Assembly: GCF_001984195.1 (NCBI RefSeq)
Contig: NZ_MTQN01000011.1
Span: 744,001 to 808,000, forward strand
Length of the DNA: 64,000 nt
Origin: Kribbella sp. ALI-6-A
Lineage (GTDB): Bacteria > Actinomycetota > Actinomycetes > Propionibacteriales > Kribbellaceae
Reading direction: 5' to 3'
Within the stretch, counting starts at the first letter, position 1. Every line of letters starts with the position of its first letter. Both the position numbers and the translations under genes were made by a program. Below the pieces are notes generated by a model. The model ran no database searches. It had not been told where the DNA came from and saw nothing but the letters and a program-made list of their open reading frames with translations. This document shows, piece after piece, positions 33,168-41,405 of this stretch.

Positions 33168-35624
33168 CTACAGCCGGGTCGACCGGTCCGGAGCGGCCCA
33201 CGGCCCGGGATAACCGTCCGCGACCGCCGACAGCGGCGTCGCACGACCGGCCGACCACGCGGCGCGGAACGCGCGCCGGTCCAGCACCTGCTCGATCGCC
33301 TGCCGAGTGGCGGCCCGATCGGCCTTCTCGATCTCCGGGATCGGCGCGCCGATCACCTCACGAATCCCGTCGGCCGCACCGAGCAGGAACGCGGCGTACT
33401 CCGTGCGTCCGCGCTCCTGCGCCACGGTCGCCAGTTCCTCCAGCACGCTCGCCGACCGCCAGCGATCCCCCAGGTCCCGGTGCTCGGCCAGGCTCTCGTC
33501 GAGCAGGTGCACCGCGCGATCGGTCAGTCCCCGCCGGCGTTCCACGATGCCGAGCTGGTTGAGCGACCAGGCGACGCCCTCTCGATACCCGAGGCGTTGC
33601 GACAGTGCCAGGCTCTCCTGCAGCAACTCCTCCGCCTCGCCGAGCTCGCCGCCGTACTGCGCGATGGTACCGAGACTGATCAGCGACCAGGCGAGCCCTT
33701 CGCCGTCCCCGAGCGTCCGGAACCTGTCCCGCGCCCGCCGGCATCGCCGGGCTGCGATCTCGAGGTCTCCGCGCAACCACGCCACGAAGCCGAGCTGGTT
33801 GTGCGCCCAGGCCATCCCGGCCCGGTCGCCGAGGCTCTCGAACAGGTCGTAGCTGCGGCAGTGAAGGTTCTCGGCGGTCACGTAGTCGCCACGCTCGCGC
33901 GCGACGCTGCCGAGCCGTTGCATCGCCAGCGCCGTACCAGCCGTGTCGTTCAGTTCCTCGTACTGCGCCAGTGCTGCTTCGAGTCGCGTGGTCGCCACGT
34001 CGTACTCGCACTGGAGGAAGGCGAGCATGCCCGCACCGAGCAGGGCCTTGGCCTTCGCGGACTGCAGCTCGGGCTGGTCATCCACCATTGCAAGTGCGCG
34101 TTCCAGCCAGCCACTGCCCTCGGCGTAGTGGCCGCGCAGGTAGCAGAACAGCCACAGTCCCCCAGCCAGCCGGATCGCCTCGGCGCTCGACTCGGTCCGC
34201 AGCGACCAGTTCATCGCGGCCCGCAGGTTGTCCAGCTCGCCTTCGAGGCGGTCGAGCCAGGCACCCTGGTTCGCGCCGCGCAGGTTGGTCTCGGCTTCCT
34301 CGACCAGAGCGAGGTAGAAGGCCGCGTGATTGCGTGCGACCTCCCCGGACCGGCCACTCGCCGCGAGCCGGTCGGCGGCGAACTCACGGATCACCGCAAG
34401 CATGTCGTACCGTCCGATCCCGCCCTCACGACTGAGGCGGATCAGCGACTTGTCCACCAAGCGGCCGGTCAGGTCGAGCGTCTCGGCCCGCTCGCGTGGA
34501 CCGGGCGTCGTCGTACCGGACAGCACGGCCGCGGCGGCGTTGAGCGTCCAGCCGCCGACGAACACCGACAACTCGGCGAACAGCTCTCGCTCCGGCGCGG
34601 TGAGCAGGTCGTAGCTCCAGCCGATCGCGCCCAGCAGCGACTGCTGCCGCGGTCCCGCCGTACTCGCACCGCCGGCTAGGATGCCGAACGACGTCTCCAG
34701 CTCGGTCGCCAGTTCCTCGACGGTCAGCACGTTGGTCCGCGCCGCGGCCAGCTCGATCGCGAGCGGCATGCCCTCCAGCCGGCGGACCACTCGGGCGACC
34801 TGCTCGATCTGCTCCCCTGGCGCGTTGCCCCGAGCGGTCGCCCGGTCGACGAACAGCCGGACCGCCGGCGACGCATCGGGCTGCTGCTCCAGCTCCGGCA
34901 GGGCCAACGGCGGTACGACGTACACGCTCTCGCCCGGCACCCGGAGCAGCTCGCGGCTCGTCGTGAGGACGGACAGGTTGGGGCAAGACTCCAGGAGCCT
35001 GCCGCAGACCACCGCCGCGTCGGCGACGACGTGCTCGCAGTTGTCCAGTACCAGCAGGAGTTTGCGGTGTCCGATCAGCTCGGCGATCCCGTCGACCAGC
35101 CGGGCACCGTCGAGCGGGTGCAGGCCGATCGCGGCGGCGACCGCCGACGCCACCGCGGCCGGATCGGCGATCGGTGCCAACGGCGCCCAGCACACCCCGT
35201 CGTCGAACTTGGGCCCGATCCCGCCGGCCAGCGCAAGCGCGAGCTGGGTCTTACCGACTCCGCCCGGGCCCGTCAGCGTGAGCAGCCGGGTGGCCCGCTC
35301 GCCGACCAGACGACCGATCTCGGTGAGGTCGGTGGAACGCCCGATCAGCTGGTTCGCCGGGACCGGCGGTGGCCGCAGCGTCGCGCGGGAACTGTCGCTC
35401 TCGCGCCGGGCGGCGGCCCCGAGCTCGGCCCGGTCGGACGCGCCGAGCTGGAGAGCGTCTCCGAGCAGCCTCAGGGTGTGCGGCCTGGGCGCACGGCGAC
35501 GACCTCGTTCGAGGGCCGCGATCGCGTCGACGCTCAGCCCCGCGAGCTCGGCCAACCGCTCCTGCGACAGTCCGGCCTCTCGCCGGTGCCGGCGCAGCAG
35601 ATCACCGAAACCCGTGGTTCGCAC
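33168..35624 (-). CDS. XRE-type HTH / NB-ARC ATPase / TPR transcriptional regulator
   Basis: This 818-residue STAND-type regulator has an N-terminal Cro/XRE helix-turn-helix (about residues 5-60, 'LRRHRREAGLSQERLAELAG'). An NB-ARC/AAA module carries Walker A GPGGVGKT at 119-126, Walker B in 'KLLLVLDNCEH' and a sensor 'LSVLTTSRELLRVPG'. A C-terminal TPR superhelix runs from about 500 to 770 ('GTALAMQRLGSVARERGDY'). Such proteins are ATP-switched activators, often for secondary metabolism or stress. The GTG at 35622-35624 fits the HTH start. The downstream beta-helix gene follows by 115 bp, but it has its own operator. Confidence 0.88.
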   Translation of the reverse strand: MRTTGFGDLLRRHRREAGLSQERLAELAGLSVDAIAALERGRRRAPRPHTLRLLGDALQLGASDRAELGAAARRESDSSRATLRPPPVPANQLIGRSTDLTEIGRLVGERATRLLTLTGPGGVGKTQLALALAGGIGPKFDDGVCWAPLAPIADPAAVASAVAAAIGLHPLDGARLVDGIAELIGHRKLLLVLDNCEHVVADAAVVCGRLLESCPNLSVLTTSRELLRVPGESVYVVPPLALPELEQQPDASPAVRLFVDRATARGNAPGEQIEQVARVVRRLEGMPLAIELAAARTNVLTVEELATELETSFGILAGGASTAGPRQQSLLGAIGWSYDLLTAPERELFAELSVFVGGWTLNAAAAVLSGTTTPGPRERAETLDLTGRLVDKSLIRLSREGGIGRYDMLAVIREFAADRLAASGRSGEVARNHAAFYLALVEEAETNLRGANQGAWLDRLEGELDNLRAAMNWSLRTESSAEAIRLAGGLWLFCYLRGHYAEGSGWLERALAMVDDQPELQSAKAKALLGAGMLAFLQCEYDVATTRLEAALAQYEELNDTAGTALAMQRLGSVARERGDYVTAENLHCRSYDLFESLGDRAGMAWAHNQLGFVAWLRGDLEIAARRCRRARDRFRTLGDGEGLAWSLISLGTIAQYGGELGEAEELLQESLALSQRLGYREGVAWSLNQLGIVERRRGLTDRAVHLLDESLAEHRDLGDRWRSASVLEELATVAQERGRTEYAAFLLGAADGIREVIGAPIPEIEKADRAATRQAIEQVLDRRAFRAAWSAGRATPLSAVADGYPGPWAAPDRSTRL

Positions 35625-35815
35625 GTCGTCCGAGCCACGGCGAGACCCGTCAGACGGCACAGGACGGCTCCACCCAGTCTCCGACCCGTACACGGCGGTT
35701 GCCGCGCACTCCCTGAAAATAGCCGCAACTCGACCGGGTTGTCTTCCGTTACCACCGGTTCCCGGCGAACTCTCGGATACCGGCCAGTTCACGCAACCGT
35801 TTGTTCACAGCCGGT

Positions 35816-35861
35816 TGCGTCCGAAGAACCGTGCGCTACAGCCCTCAGTTCTTCGGACGCT
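35816..35861. repeat. 46-bp hairpin repeat, copy B
   Basis: GCGTCCGAAGAA (35817-35828) pairs exactly with TTCTTCGGACGC (35849-35860). The element matches copy A at 21007-21052 at 41 of 46 positions. Its loop holds the stop codon (35845-35847) of the leftward TPR membrane gene, and its right arm codes the last residues (PQRPKN). It probably doubles as that gene's terminator. Confidence 0.85.
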
Positions 35862-36303
35862 GTGGTTCCTGGTCGTGGCGGGTGATCGCGGTGCGCATCG
35901 AGGCTCGGGCACGGCGCCGGTCGCCGGCCGCGTCGTACGCCGTCGACAGCCGGAACCAGGTACGCCAGTCGTCCGGCTTCGCCTCGACCTCGGCCTGGTA
36001 CTGCGCGAACGCCGCGTCCGCCGCCGATCGCTCGATCCGCCCGGAGGGACGCCGGGGCAGGTCGTCGACCGGCAGCCCGCCCTCCAGATCGAGCTCGTGG
36101 GCCAGCTCCTCGGTCCGGCGGCCGAACTGCAGCTCGCGCCAGACCAGGTAGGCGCCGAGCACCGGGATCACCAGGACGGCGACGCCCAGCCCGACCGCGA
36201 CCGGGTCGCCGGTGCCGATCAACAGCACACCACGCCAGCCCAGCAGTACGGCGTACGCGACGAACACGACCGCGATCACGATGGCGGCCCGTTTGGCGGT
36301 CAT
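35845..36303 (-). CDS. small membrane protein with TPR-like tail
   Basis: The 152-residue protein has two hydrophobic segments (about residues 6-28 and 34-56) and then a soluble part. The soluble part holds 'FAQYQAEVEAKPDDWRTWFR' and 'LSTAYDAAGDRRRARASMRT', which reads as one TPR-like helical pair. The family is conserved next to dapB in actinobacteria as far as I recall; function unknown. Its 3' end lies inside the 46-bp repeat. It follows dapB by 16 bp on the same strand. Confidence 0.72.
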   Translation of the reverse strand: MTAKRAAIVIAVVFVAYAVLLGWRGVLLIGTGDPVAVGLGVAVLVIPVLGAYLVWRELQFGRRTEELAHELDLEGGLPVDDLPRRPSGRIERSAADAAFAQYQAEVEAKPDDWRTWFRLSTAYDAAGDRRRARASMRTAITRHDQEPQRPKN

Positions 36304-36319
36304 CCCCGTGGTCCCGCCG

Positions 36320-37066
36320 TCAGTCCAGGTCGAGGAAGTGTTCGAGGCCGACGGTCAGCCCCGGGGTGTCGACGATCCGCCGGACGCCGAGCAGAACGCC
36401 GGCCATGAACGACTCCCGGTGCATCGAGTCGTGCCGGATGGTCAGCGTTTCGCCGGTGTCGCCGAACAGGACCTCCTGGTGCGCGACCAGGCCGCGCAGC
36501 CGGATGCCGTGCACGCGGATCCCGTCGACATCGGCGCCGCGGGCGCCTTCGAGGCCGGTCGTGGTGGCGTCCGGGATCGGGCCGGATCCGGCCTCGCGGC
36601 GGGCCGCGGCGATCAGCTCGGCTGTCCGGCGCGCCGTACCGGACGGGGCGTCGACCTTGTCCGGGTGGTGCAGCTCGACGATCTCGACCGACTCGTAGTA
36701 CTTGGCGGCCTTCGCGGCGAACTGCATCATCAGCACCGCGCCGATGGAGAAGTTCGCGGCGATCAGAACGCCGGTGCCCGGGCTCTGCTCCAGCTGCCGG
36801 GCCAGCGTGGCCAGCCGCTCGTCGTCGAAGCCGGTCGTGCCGACGACCGCGTTGATCCCGTGCTCGATGCACCAGGCCAGGTTGTCCATCACGACCTCGG
36901 GCCGGGTGAAGTCGACCACCACCTGGGCGCCGGCCTTGGTCAGCTCGGCCAGGTCGTCGCCCTGGTCGAGCCGGGCCACCAGCTCCAGCCCGTCCGCGCC
37001 CTCGACCGCCAGACACGTCTGGGCGCCCATCTTGCCCTTGGCCCCCAACACCCCGACCTTGATCAT
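36320..37066 (-). CDS. dapB: 4-hydroxy-tetrahydrodipicolinate reductase
   Basis: This 248-residue enzyme reduces the DapA product with NAD(P)H. Visible are the Rossmann motif GVLGAKGKMG at 5-14, 'GTTGFDDERL', 'ANFSIGAVLMMQFA', the catalytic 'ELHHPDKVDAPSGTA' (His133/His134, Lys137) and the C-terminal 'IRHDSMHRESFMAGVLLGVR'. The start ATG at 37066 follows GGAAAGGG. It belongs to the M16-dapB segment of the core but is separated from pnp-M16 by an 8-kb transporter insertion. Confidence 0.96.
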   Translation of the reverse strand: MIKVGVLGAKGKMGAQTCLAVEGADGLELVARLDQGDDLAELTKAGAQVVVDFTRPEVVMDNLAWCIEHGINAVVGTTGFDDERLATLARQLEQSPGTGVLIAANFSIGAVLMMQFAAKAAKYYESVEIVELHHPDKVDAPSGTARRTAELIAAARREAGSGPIPDATTTGLEGARGADVDGIRVHGIRLRGLVAHQEVLFGDTGETLTIRHDSMHRESFMAGVLLGVRRIVDTPGLTVGLEHFLDLD

Positions 37067-37136
37067 CCGCACCCTTTCCACACGACTCGTCGGGCCAAGG
37101 ATCTCATTGGCGCCGAGCCCGCCGGACCGCGGTCGG

Positions 37137-37583
37137 TCAGGTCAGGGACTTGGCGTAGCAGAGCGCGGTGGGCTGGCTGACGTACTTGCCGTACGCCGGG
37201 ATGCGCCGGTAGCCCATCGCCTCGTACAGCGTGATCGCCTCCGGCTGCCGTACGCCGGTCGCCAGCCGGAGCGAGGTCGCGCCACGGTGCCGCGCGACGG
37301 CCTCGGCCGAAGCGATCAGGCGGCGGGCGATGCCGTGCCCCCGATGGTCGGGGTGCACGTACATCCGCTTGATCTCGCCGACGCCGTCAACGATCGGCAT
37401 CAGTCCGATGCAGCCGACCGCGCGGCCGCCGGCGTCGGCGACCAGGAACGACGTGGCCGGATCGACCGGGTGTGACGTGCTCGCCGGGTATCGCGTGAAC
37501 AGCTCCGTCAGCGCCAGGTCGAGCAACAGCACCAGGCCGAGGTCATCGCGCGGCCGCGGCTCGATCAGGACTTGGGTCAGCAC
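37137..37583 (-). CDS. GNAT family N-acetyltransferase
   Basis: This 148-residue acetyltransferase is recognised by 'IKRMYVHPDHRGHGIARRLI' (acetyl-CoA pyrophosphate loop R-G-H-G-I-A) and the C-terminal 'EAITLYEAMGYRRIPAYGKY'. Substrate unknown; small monodomain GNATs of this type often act on amines or ribosomal proteins. The GTG at 37583 is used. It lies directly after the peptide ABC operon's last gene on the same strand, 5 bp away, so it may be the sixth gene of that transcript. Confidence 0.87.
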   Translation of the reverse strand: MLTQVLIEPRPRDDLGLVLLLDLALTELFTRYPASTSHPVDPATSFLVADAGGRAVGCIGLMPIVDGVGEIKRMYVHPDHRGHGIARRLIASAEAVARHRGATSLRLATGVRQPEAITLYEAMGYRRIPAYGKYVSQPTALCYAKSLT

Positions 37584-37587
37584 GCGG

Positions 37588-38595
37588 TCAGGATGACATG
37601 ACAGAGGTGTACTCCGCCTGTGCTTTCTCCGCGAAGTGACAGGCCACCTGCTGACCCGACTCGATCACCCGCAGCTCCGGTACGTCGACCGAACACTTCG
37701 CCTCGGCCTGCAGGCAACGGGTGTGGAAGCGGCAGCCCGACGGTGGCGAGACCGGCGACGGCGGGTCGCCCGCGAGCACGATCCGGCGGCGACCTCCGTG
37801 CCGCGCCAGGCCCGGCTCGGCCGACAGCAGCGCCTGCGTGTACGGGTGCGCCGGTACGTCGTAGACCTCGTGGTGCTGACCGAGCTCGGCCACCTTGCCC
37901 AGGTACATCACCGCCACCCGGTCGGAGACGTGCCGGACCACCGACAGGTCGTGCGCGACGAAGATGATGCTCAGCCCGAGCTCGCGCTGCAGGCGCATCA
38001 GCAGGTTCACCACCTGTGCCTGGACCGACAGGTCGAGCGCCGACACCGGCTCGTCGCAGAGCAGGACGTCGGGGTTGAGCGCGATCGCCCGGGCGATGCC
38101 GATGCGCTGCCGCTGACCGCCGGAGAACTGGTGCGGGAACTTCGTCTCGTCCTCGGCCCGCAGCCCGACGAGTTCCAGCAGCTCGCGGACCCGCTTGCGG
38201 ATGTCCGTCCCCTTCGAGACGTCGGGGTGCACCTCCAGCGGCTCGGCGACGATCTCACCAACCCGCATCCGCGGGTTCAGGCTGGAGTACGGATCCTGGA
38301 ACACGACCTGGACGTTGCGCCGCCAGCGCCGCAGCTCGCGGCCCTTCAGCCGCGCCACGTCGACACCGTCGTACAGCAACGAGCCGTCGGTCGGCTTCTC
38401 CAGCGCCGCGAGCAACCGGACCAGCGTCGACTTGCCGCACCCGGACTCGCCGACGATGCCGAGCGACTCGCCCTTGCGCAGGACGAGGTCCACGCCGTCG
38501 ACCGCCCGGACCAGGGTCCTGGCCCCGAACGACAGCGCCGGGCTGATGTCGTAGTGCTTCACCAAATTCGTTGCCACCAGCAACTCGTCCCTCAT
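37588..38595 (-). CDS. peptide ABC transporter ATP-binding protein (OppF/DppF type)
   Basis: This 335-residue ATPase has Walker A GESGCGKST, Q-loop 'VVFQDPYSSLNPRMRV', signature 'QFSGGQRQRIGIARA' and Walker B 'LLCDEPVSALD'. A C-terminal oligopeptide/dipeptide domain includes 'GCRFHTRCLQAEAKC' with the Cys cluster of OppD/OppF proteins. It powers the importer with the OppD-like partner. The ATG at 38593-38595 overlaps that partner's stop by 4 bp; the longer frame upstream is only a shadow. Confidence 0.94.
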   Translation of the reverse strand: MRDELLVATNLVKHYDISPALSFGARTLVRAVDGVDLVLRKGESLGIVGESGCGKSTLVRLLAALEKPTDGSLLYDGVDVARLKGRELRRWRRNVQVVFQDPYSSLNPRMRVGEIVAEPLEVHPDVSKGTDIRKRVRELLELVGLRAEDETKFPHQFSGGQRQRIGIARAIALNPDVLLCDEPVSALDLSVQAQVVNLLMRLQRELGLSIIFVAHDLSVVRHVSDRVAVMYLGKVAELGQHHEVYDVPAHPYTQALLSAEPGLARHGGRRRIVLAGDPPSPVSPPSGCRFHTRCLQAEAKCSVDVPELRVIESGQQVACHFAEKAQAEYTSVMSS

Positions 38596-39593
38596 CGGAC
38601 GGCCTCCTTCAGAGCGCTGCCGGTACGCCGGATGCAGGCCGCGTCCCGGCCGGGCGCGACGGTCAGCAACGGTGGAACCTCGTGCGCGCACTGCTCGATC
38701 GCCAGCTTGCACCGGGTCCGGAACGCGCAGCCGGACGGGATCGCCCGCAACGACGGCGGCGTACCGGGAATCGTCGGCAGCTCCTGGCCCTTGAGGTCGG
38801 CCGACGGCATCGACCCGAGCAGTCCTTCGGTGTACGGATGCATCGGCAGCTCCAGCGCCTCGGCCGTCGCGGCCCGCTCGACCACGTGGCCGGCGTACAT
38901 CACCACCACGTTGTCGGCGACGTCCGCGACGACGCCGAGGTCGTGCGTGATCAGGACGACGCCCATGTCCCGCTCGGCCTGCAGCTCCGCGATCAGCTCG
39001 AGGATCTGGGCCTGCACGGTGACGTCGAGCGCGGTCGTCGGCTCGTCCGCGATCAGTACGTCGGGATCGAGCGCGAGCGCCATCGCCAGCATCACGCGCT
39101 GCCGCATCCCGCCGGAGAACTCGTGCGGGTAGTCGTTCACCCGCTTGGCCGCCGCCGGGATCCGCACCTGGTCCAGCATCTCCGCGGCCCGCCGCATCGC
39201 GTCGGTCCTGGACATGCCCCGGTGCACCCGGTAGCACTCGGCGATCTGCTTGCCGACCGACTGCACGGGGTTCAGCGCCGACAGCGAGTCCTGGAAAACC
39301 ATCGTGATCCGGTCGCCGACGATCTTGCGGCGTTCCTTCACCGACATCGCGATCAGGTCCTCGCCCCGGTACTTCGCCGTACCGGAGACGATTCGGCCCG
39401 GCGGCATCTCGAGGATGCCGGTCAGCGCCTGGGTCGACACCGACTTCCCCGAGCCGGACTCACCGAGGATCGCCAGCGTCTCGCCCGCGCGTACCTGCCA
39501 GGAGACCCCGTCGACGGCCCGCACGGTGCCGCGCGGTGTATCGAACTCGACGCTCAGGTCTTCGACCTGCAGCAATACCTCACCGGTTCTCAT
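38592..39593 (-). CDS. peptide ABC transporter ATP-binding protein (OppD/DppD type)
   Basis: This 333-residue ATPase has Walker A GESGSGKSV, 'MVFQDSLSALNPVQSVGKQI', signature 'EFSGGMRQRVMLAMALA' and Walker B 'LIADEPTTALDVTVQAQI'. The C-terminal 'GCAFRTRCKLAIEQC' forms the oligopeptide-type Cys motif. It overlaps the permease upstream and the OppF-like gene downstream by 4 bp each, a tight operon with coupled translation. Confidence 0.94.
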   Translation of the reverse strand: MRTGEVLLQVEDLSVEFDTPRGTVRAVDGVSWQVRAGETLAILGESGSGKSVSTQALTGILEMPPGRIVSGTAKYRGEDLIAMSVKERRKIVGDRITMVFQDSLSALNPVQSVGKQIAECYRVHRGMSRTDAMRRAAEMLDQVRIPAAAKRVNDYPHEFSGGMRQRVMLAMALALDPDVLIADEPTTALDVTVQAQILELIAELQAERDMGVVLITHDLGVVADVADNVVVMYAGHVVERAATAEALELPMHPYTEGLLGSMPSADLKGQELPTIPGTPPSLRAIPSGCAFRTRCKLAIEQCAHEVPPLLTVAPGRDAACIRRTGSALKEAVR

Positions 39594-40486
39594 CGCATCA
39601 ACTTCGGGTCGAGGGCGTCGCGGATCGAGTCGCCGATGATCATGAAGGAAATGGTCATCGTCGAGATGAACAACGCAGGCCAGATGAACAAGTGCGGAGT
39701 GTCCCGGTACGCCGCGGCGACGCCGAACTGCGAGCCCCAGGAGATCGACGGCGGCTGCAGCCCGACGCCGAGGAAGGTGAGCGCCGCTTCCAGGCCGACC
39801 ATGCCCCCGATGCCGAGTGTCGTCATCGCGAGCAACGGCGCCATCGCGTTCGGGAACACGTGTCTGCGCAGGATGCGTAGCGGCGGAACCCCGGTCGAGC
39901 GCGCGGCCAGCACGTACTCGCGGTTACGCACCGAGAACACCGTCGAGCGCATCAACCGCATCCCACCCGGCCAGCCGATCAGCAGGATCACGCCGACGAT
40001 GATCCAGATGCTGCGGTTCGGCACCGAGTTCAGGATCACGATCAGCACCACCAGGCCAGGGACGGCGAACAGCACGTCGGCCGTCCGCGAGATCAGACCG
40101 TCGACGAACCCCGGGAAGTAGCCGGCGAGCAGGCCCAGCGAGCCGGCCAGCAGGAACACCCCGAAGCTGGCGATGATGCTGACCAGCACCGACGGGCGGG
40201 CGCCGTACACAACGTTGGCGAAGTAGTCGCAGCCCTGGATGTCGAACCCGAACGGATGCCCCGCGGATCGGCCCTGCCGGCTGCGGGACAACTCGCACAG
40301 TCGCGGATCCACCGACGTGAACAGCCTCGGCACCGCTGCCATCGCGAAGAACACCAGCAGGAGCAGCGAGCACAGCACGAACTGTGGCTTGCGTAGCAGC
40401 GCGCGCAGGAGCTCACGATTCGACAGCGTGCGCCCGTCACCGAGCTCCTGGGCCTCGGCTCCGACGACCGCCTGGATCTCAGACAT
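39590..40486 (-). CDS. peptide ABC transporter permease (DppC type)
   Basis: This 298-residue inner-membrane permease has an N-terminal OppC/DppC helix ('RKPQFVLCSLLLLVFFAMAA'), 'FGFDIQGCDYFANVVYGARP' and the EAA-type coupling motif 'EYVLAARSTGVPPLRILRRH', about six helices in all. It pairs with the DppB-type permease. Its start overlaps that gene's end by 8 bp. Confidence 0.92.
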   Translation of the reverse strand: MSEIQAVVGAEAQELGDGRTLSNRELLRALLRKPQFVLCSLLLLVFFAMAAVPRLFTSVDPRLCELSRSRQGRSAGHPFGFDIQGCDYFANVVYGARPSVLVSIIASFGVFLLAGSLGLLAGYFPGFVDGLISRTADVLFAVPGLVVLIVILNSVPNRSIWIIVGVILLIGWPGGMRLMRSTVFSVRNREYVLAARSTGVPPLRILRRHVFPNAMAPLLAMTTLGIGGMVGLEAALTFLGVGLQPPSISWGSQFGVAAAYRDTPHLFIWPALFISTMTISFMIIGDSIRDALDPKLMR

Positions 40487-41405
40487 GGCGCACCCGCGGG
40501 TCGAGGATGCCGTAGAGGACGTCCACGGCGAGGTTGATCAGGATGAAGGAGACGAACGCCAGCGTGGACAGCAGCACCACCACTCCACCTTCCTTCAGTT
40601 TGATCGCCTGGAACATGAACTGGCCCAGGCCGGGCAGGTTGAAGATGGACTCGGTGATGATCGCGCCGCCGAACATCCCGGCCAGGTCGAGCCCGATGAA
40701 CGTCACCACGGGCAGCAACGCGTTCGGCAGGATGTGCTTCCACAGCACGCGCTGCTCCCCCAGTCCCTTGGCCCGGGCCGTCTTCACGAAGTCGGCGTTC
40801 ACCGTCTCCACGATCGACGTCCGCATCAACCGGGCCAGTCCGGCGAAGCCGAGCAGGCCGATCACCAACGCCGGCAGCAGGTACGAGTGCGGGAAGCCCT
40901 GCAGGACGCCGGACACCGGGAACCACTTCAGCTCGACCGCGAACACGTACTGAGCGGCGAAGTACGCCACCAGTCCGGGGACGGCGAGCAGTACCAGCGT
41001 GACGAGCAGCAGCGATCGGTCGACCAGACCGTTGCGCCGGAAGCCGGCGTAGATCCCGAACAGCAGACCCAGAGTCCACTGGAACGCGTTGGCGAGCAGC
41101 GTGAGCTTCAGTGTCACCGGGATCCGAAGCCGAAGCTGAGCGGCGATGTCGGCTCCGGCGAACGTGGTCCCGAAGTTCCCCGTGAAGATGTCCTTCATCG
41201 ACAGCAGGTACTGCACGATGAACGGCTGGTCCAGGTGGAACTGCGCACGCTTGGCGGCAAGCACCGCGGCCGGGATGGGCTTGTCACCGGCGAGTTCGCG
41301 CAGGGGGTCTCCTGGCATCGCGAAGACGAGCGCGAAGACCCCCAGCGTGACGATGAACCCGATCGGGATCGCGGTCAGCACGCGGCGCAGGACGAAGCGG
41401 ATCAC
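40479..41405 (-). CDS. peptide ABC transporter permease (DppB type)
   Basis: This 308-residue permease has the typical first helix 'MIRFVLRRVLTAIPIGFIVT', 'FAMPGDPLRELAG', a long loop and the coupling motif 'DFVKTARAKGLGEQRVLWKH'. A late helix region 'GLDLAGMFGGAIITESIF' completes the DppB fold. The GTG start overlaps the binding-protein stop (GTGA). Confidence 0.93.
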   Translation of the reverse strand: MIRFVLRRVLTAIPIGFIVTLGVFALVFAMPGDPLRELAGDKPIPAAVLAAKRAQFHLDQPFIVQYLLSMKDIFTGNFGTTFAGADIAAQLRLRIPVTLKLTLLANAFQWTLGLLFGIYAGFRRNGLVDRSLLLVTLVLLAVPGLVAYFAAQYVFAVELKWFPVSGVLQGFPHSYLLPALVIGLLGFAGLARLMRTSIVETVNADFVKTARAKGLGEQRVLWKHILPNALLPVVTFIGLDLAGMFGGAIITESIFNLPGLGQFMFQAIKLKEGGVVVLLSTLAFVSFILINLAVDVLYGILDPRVRHV

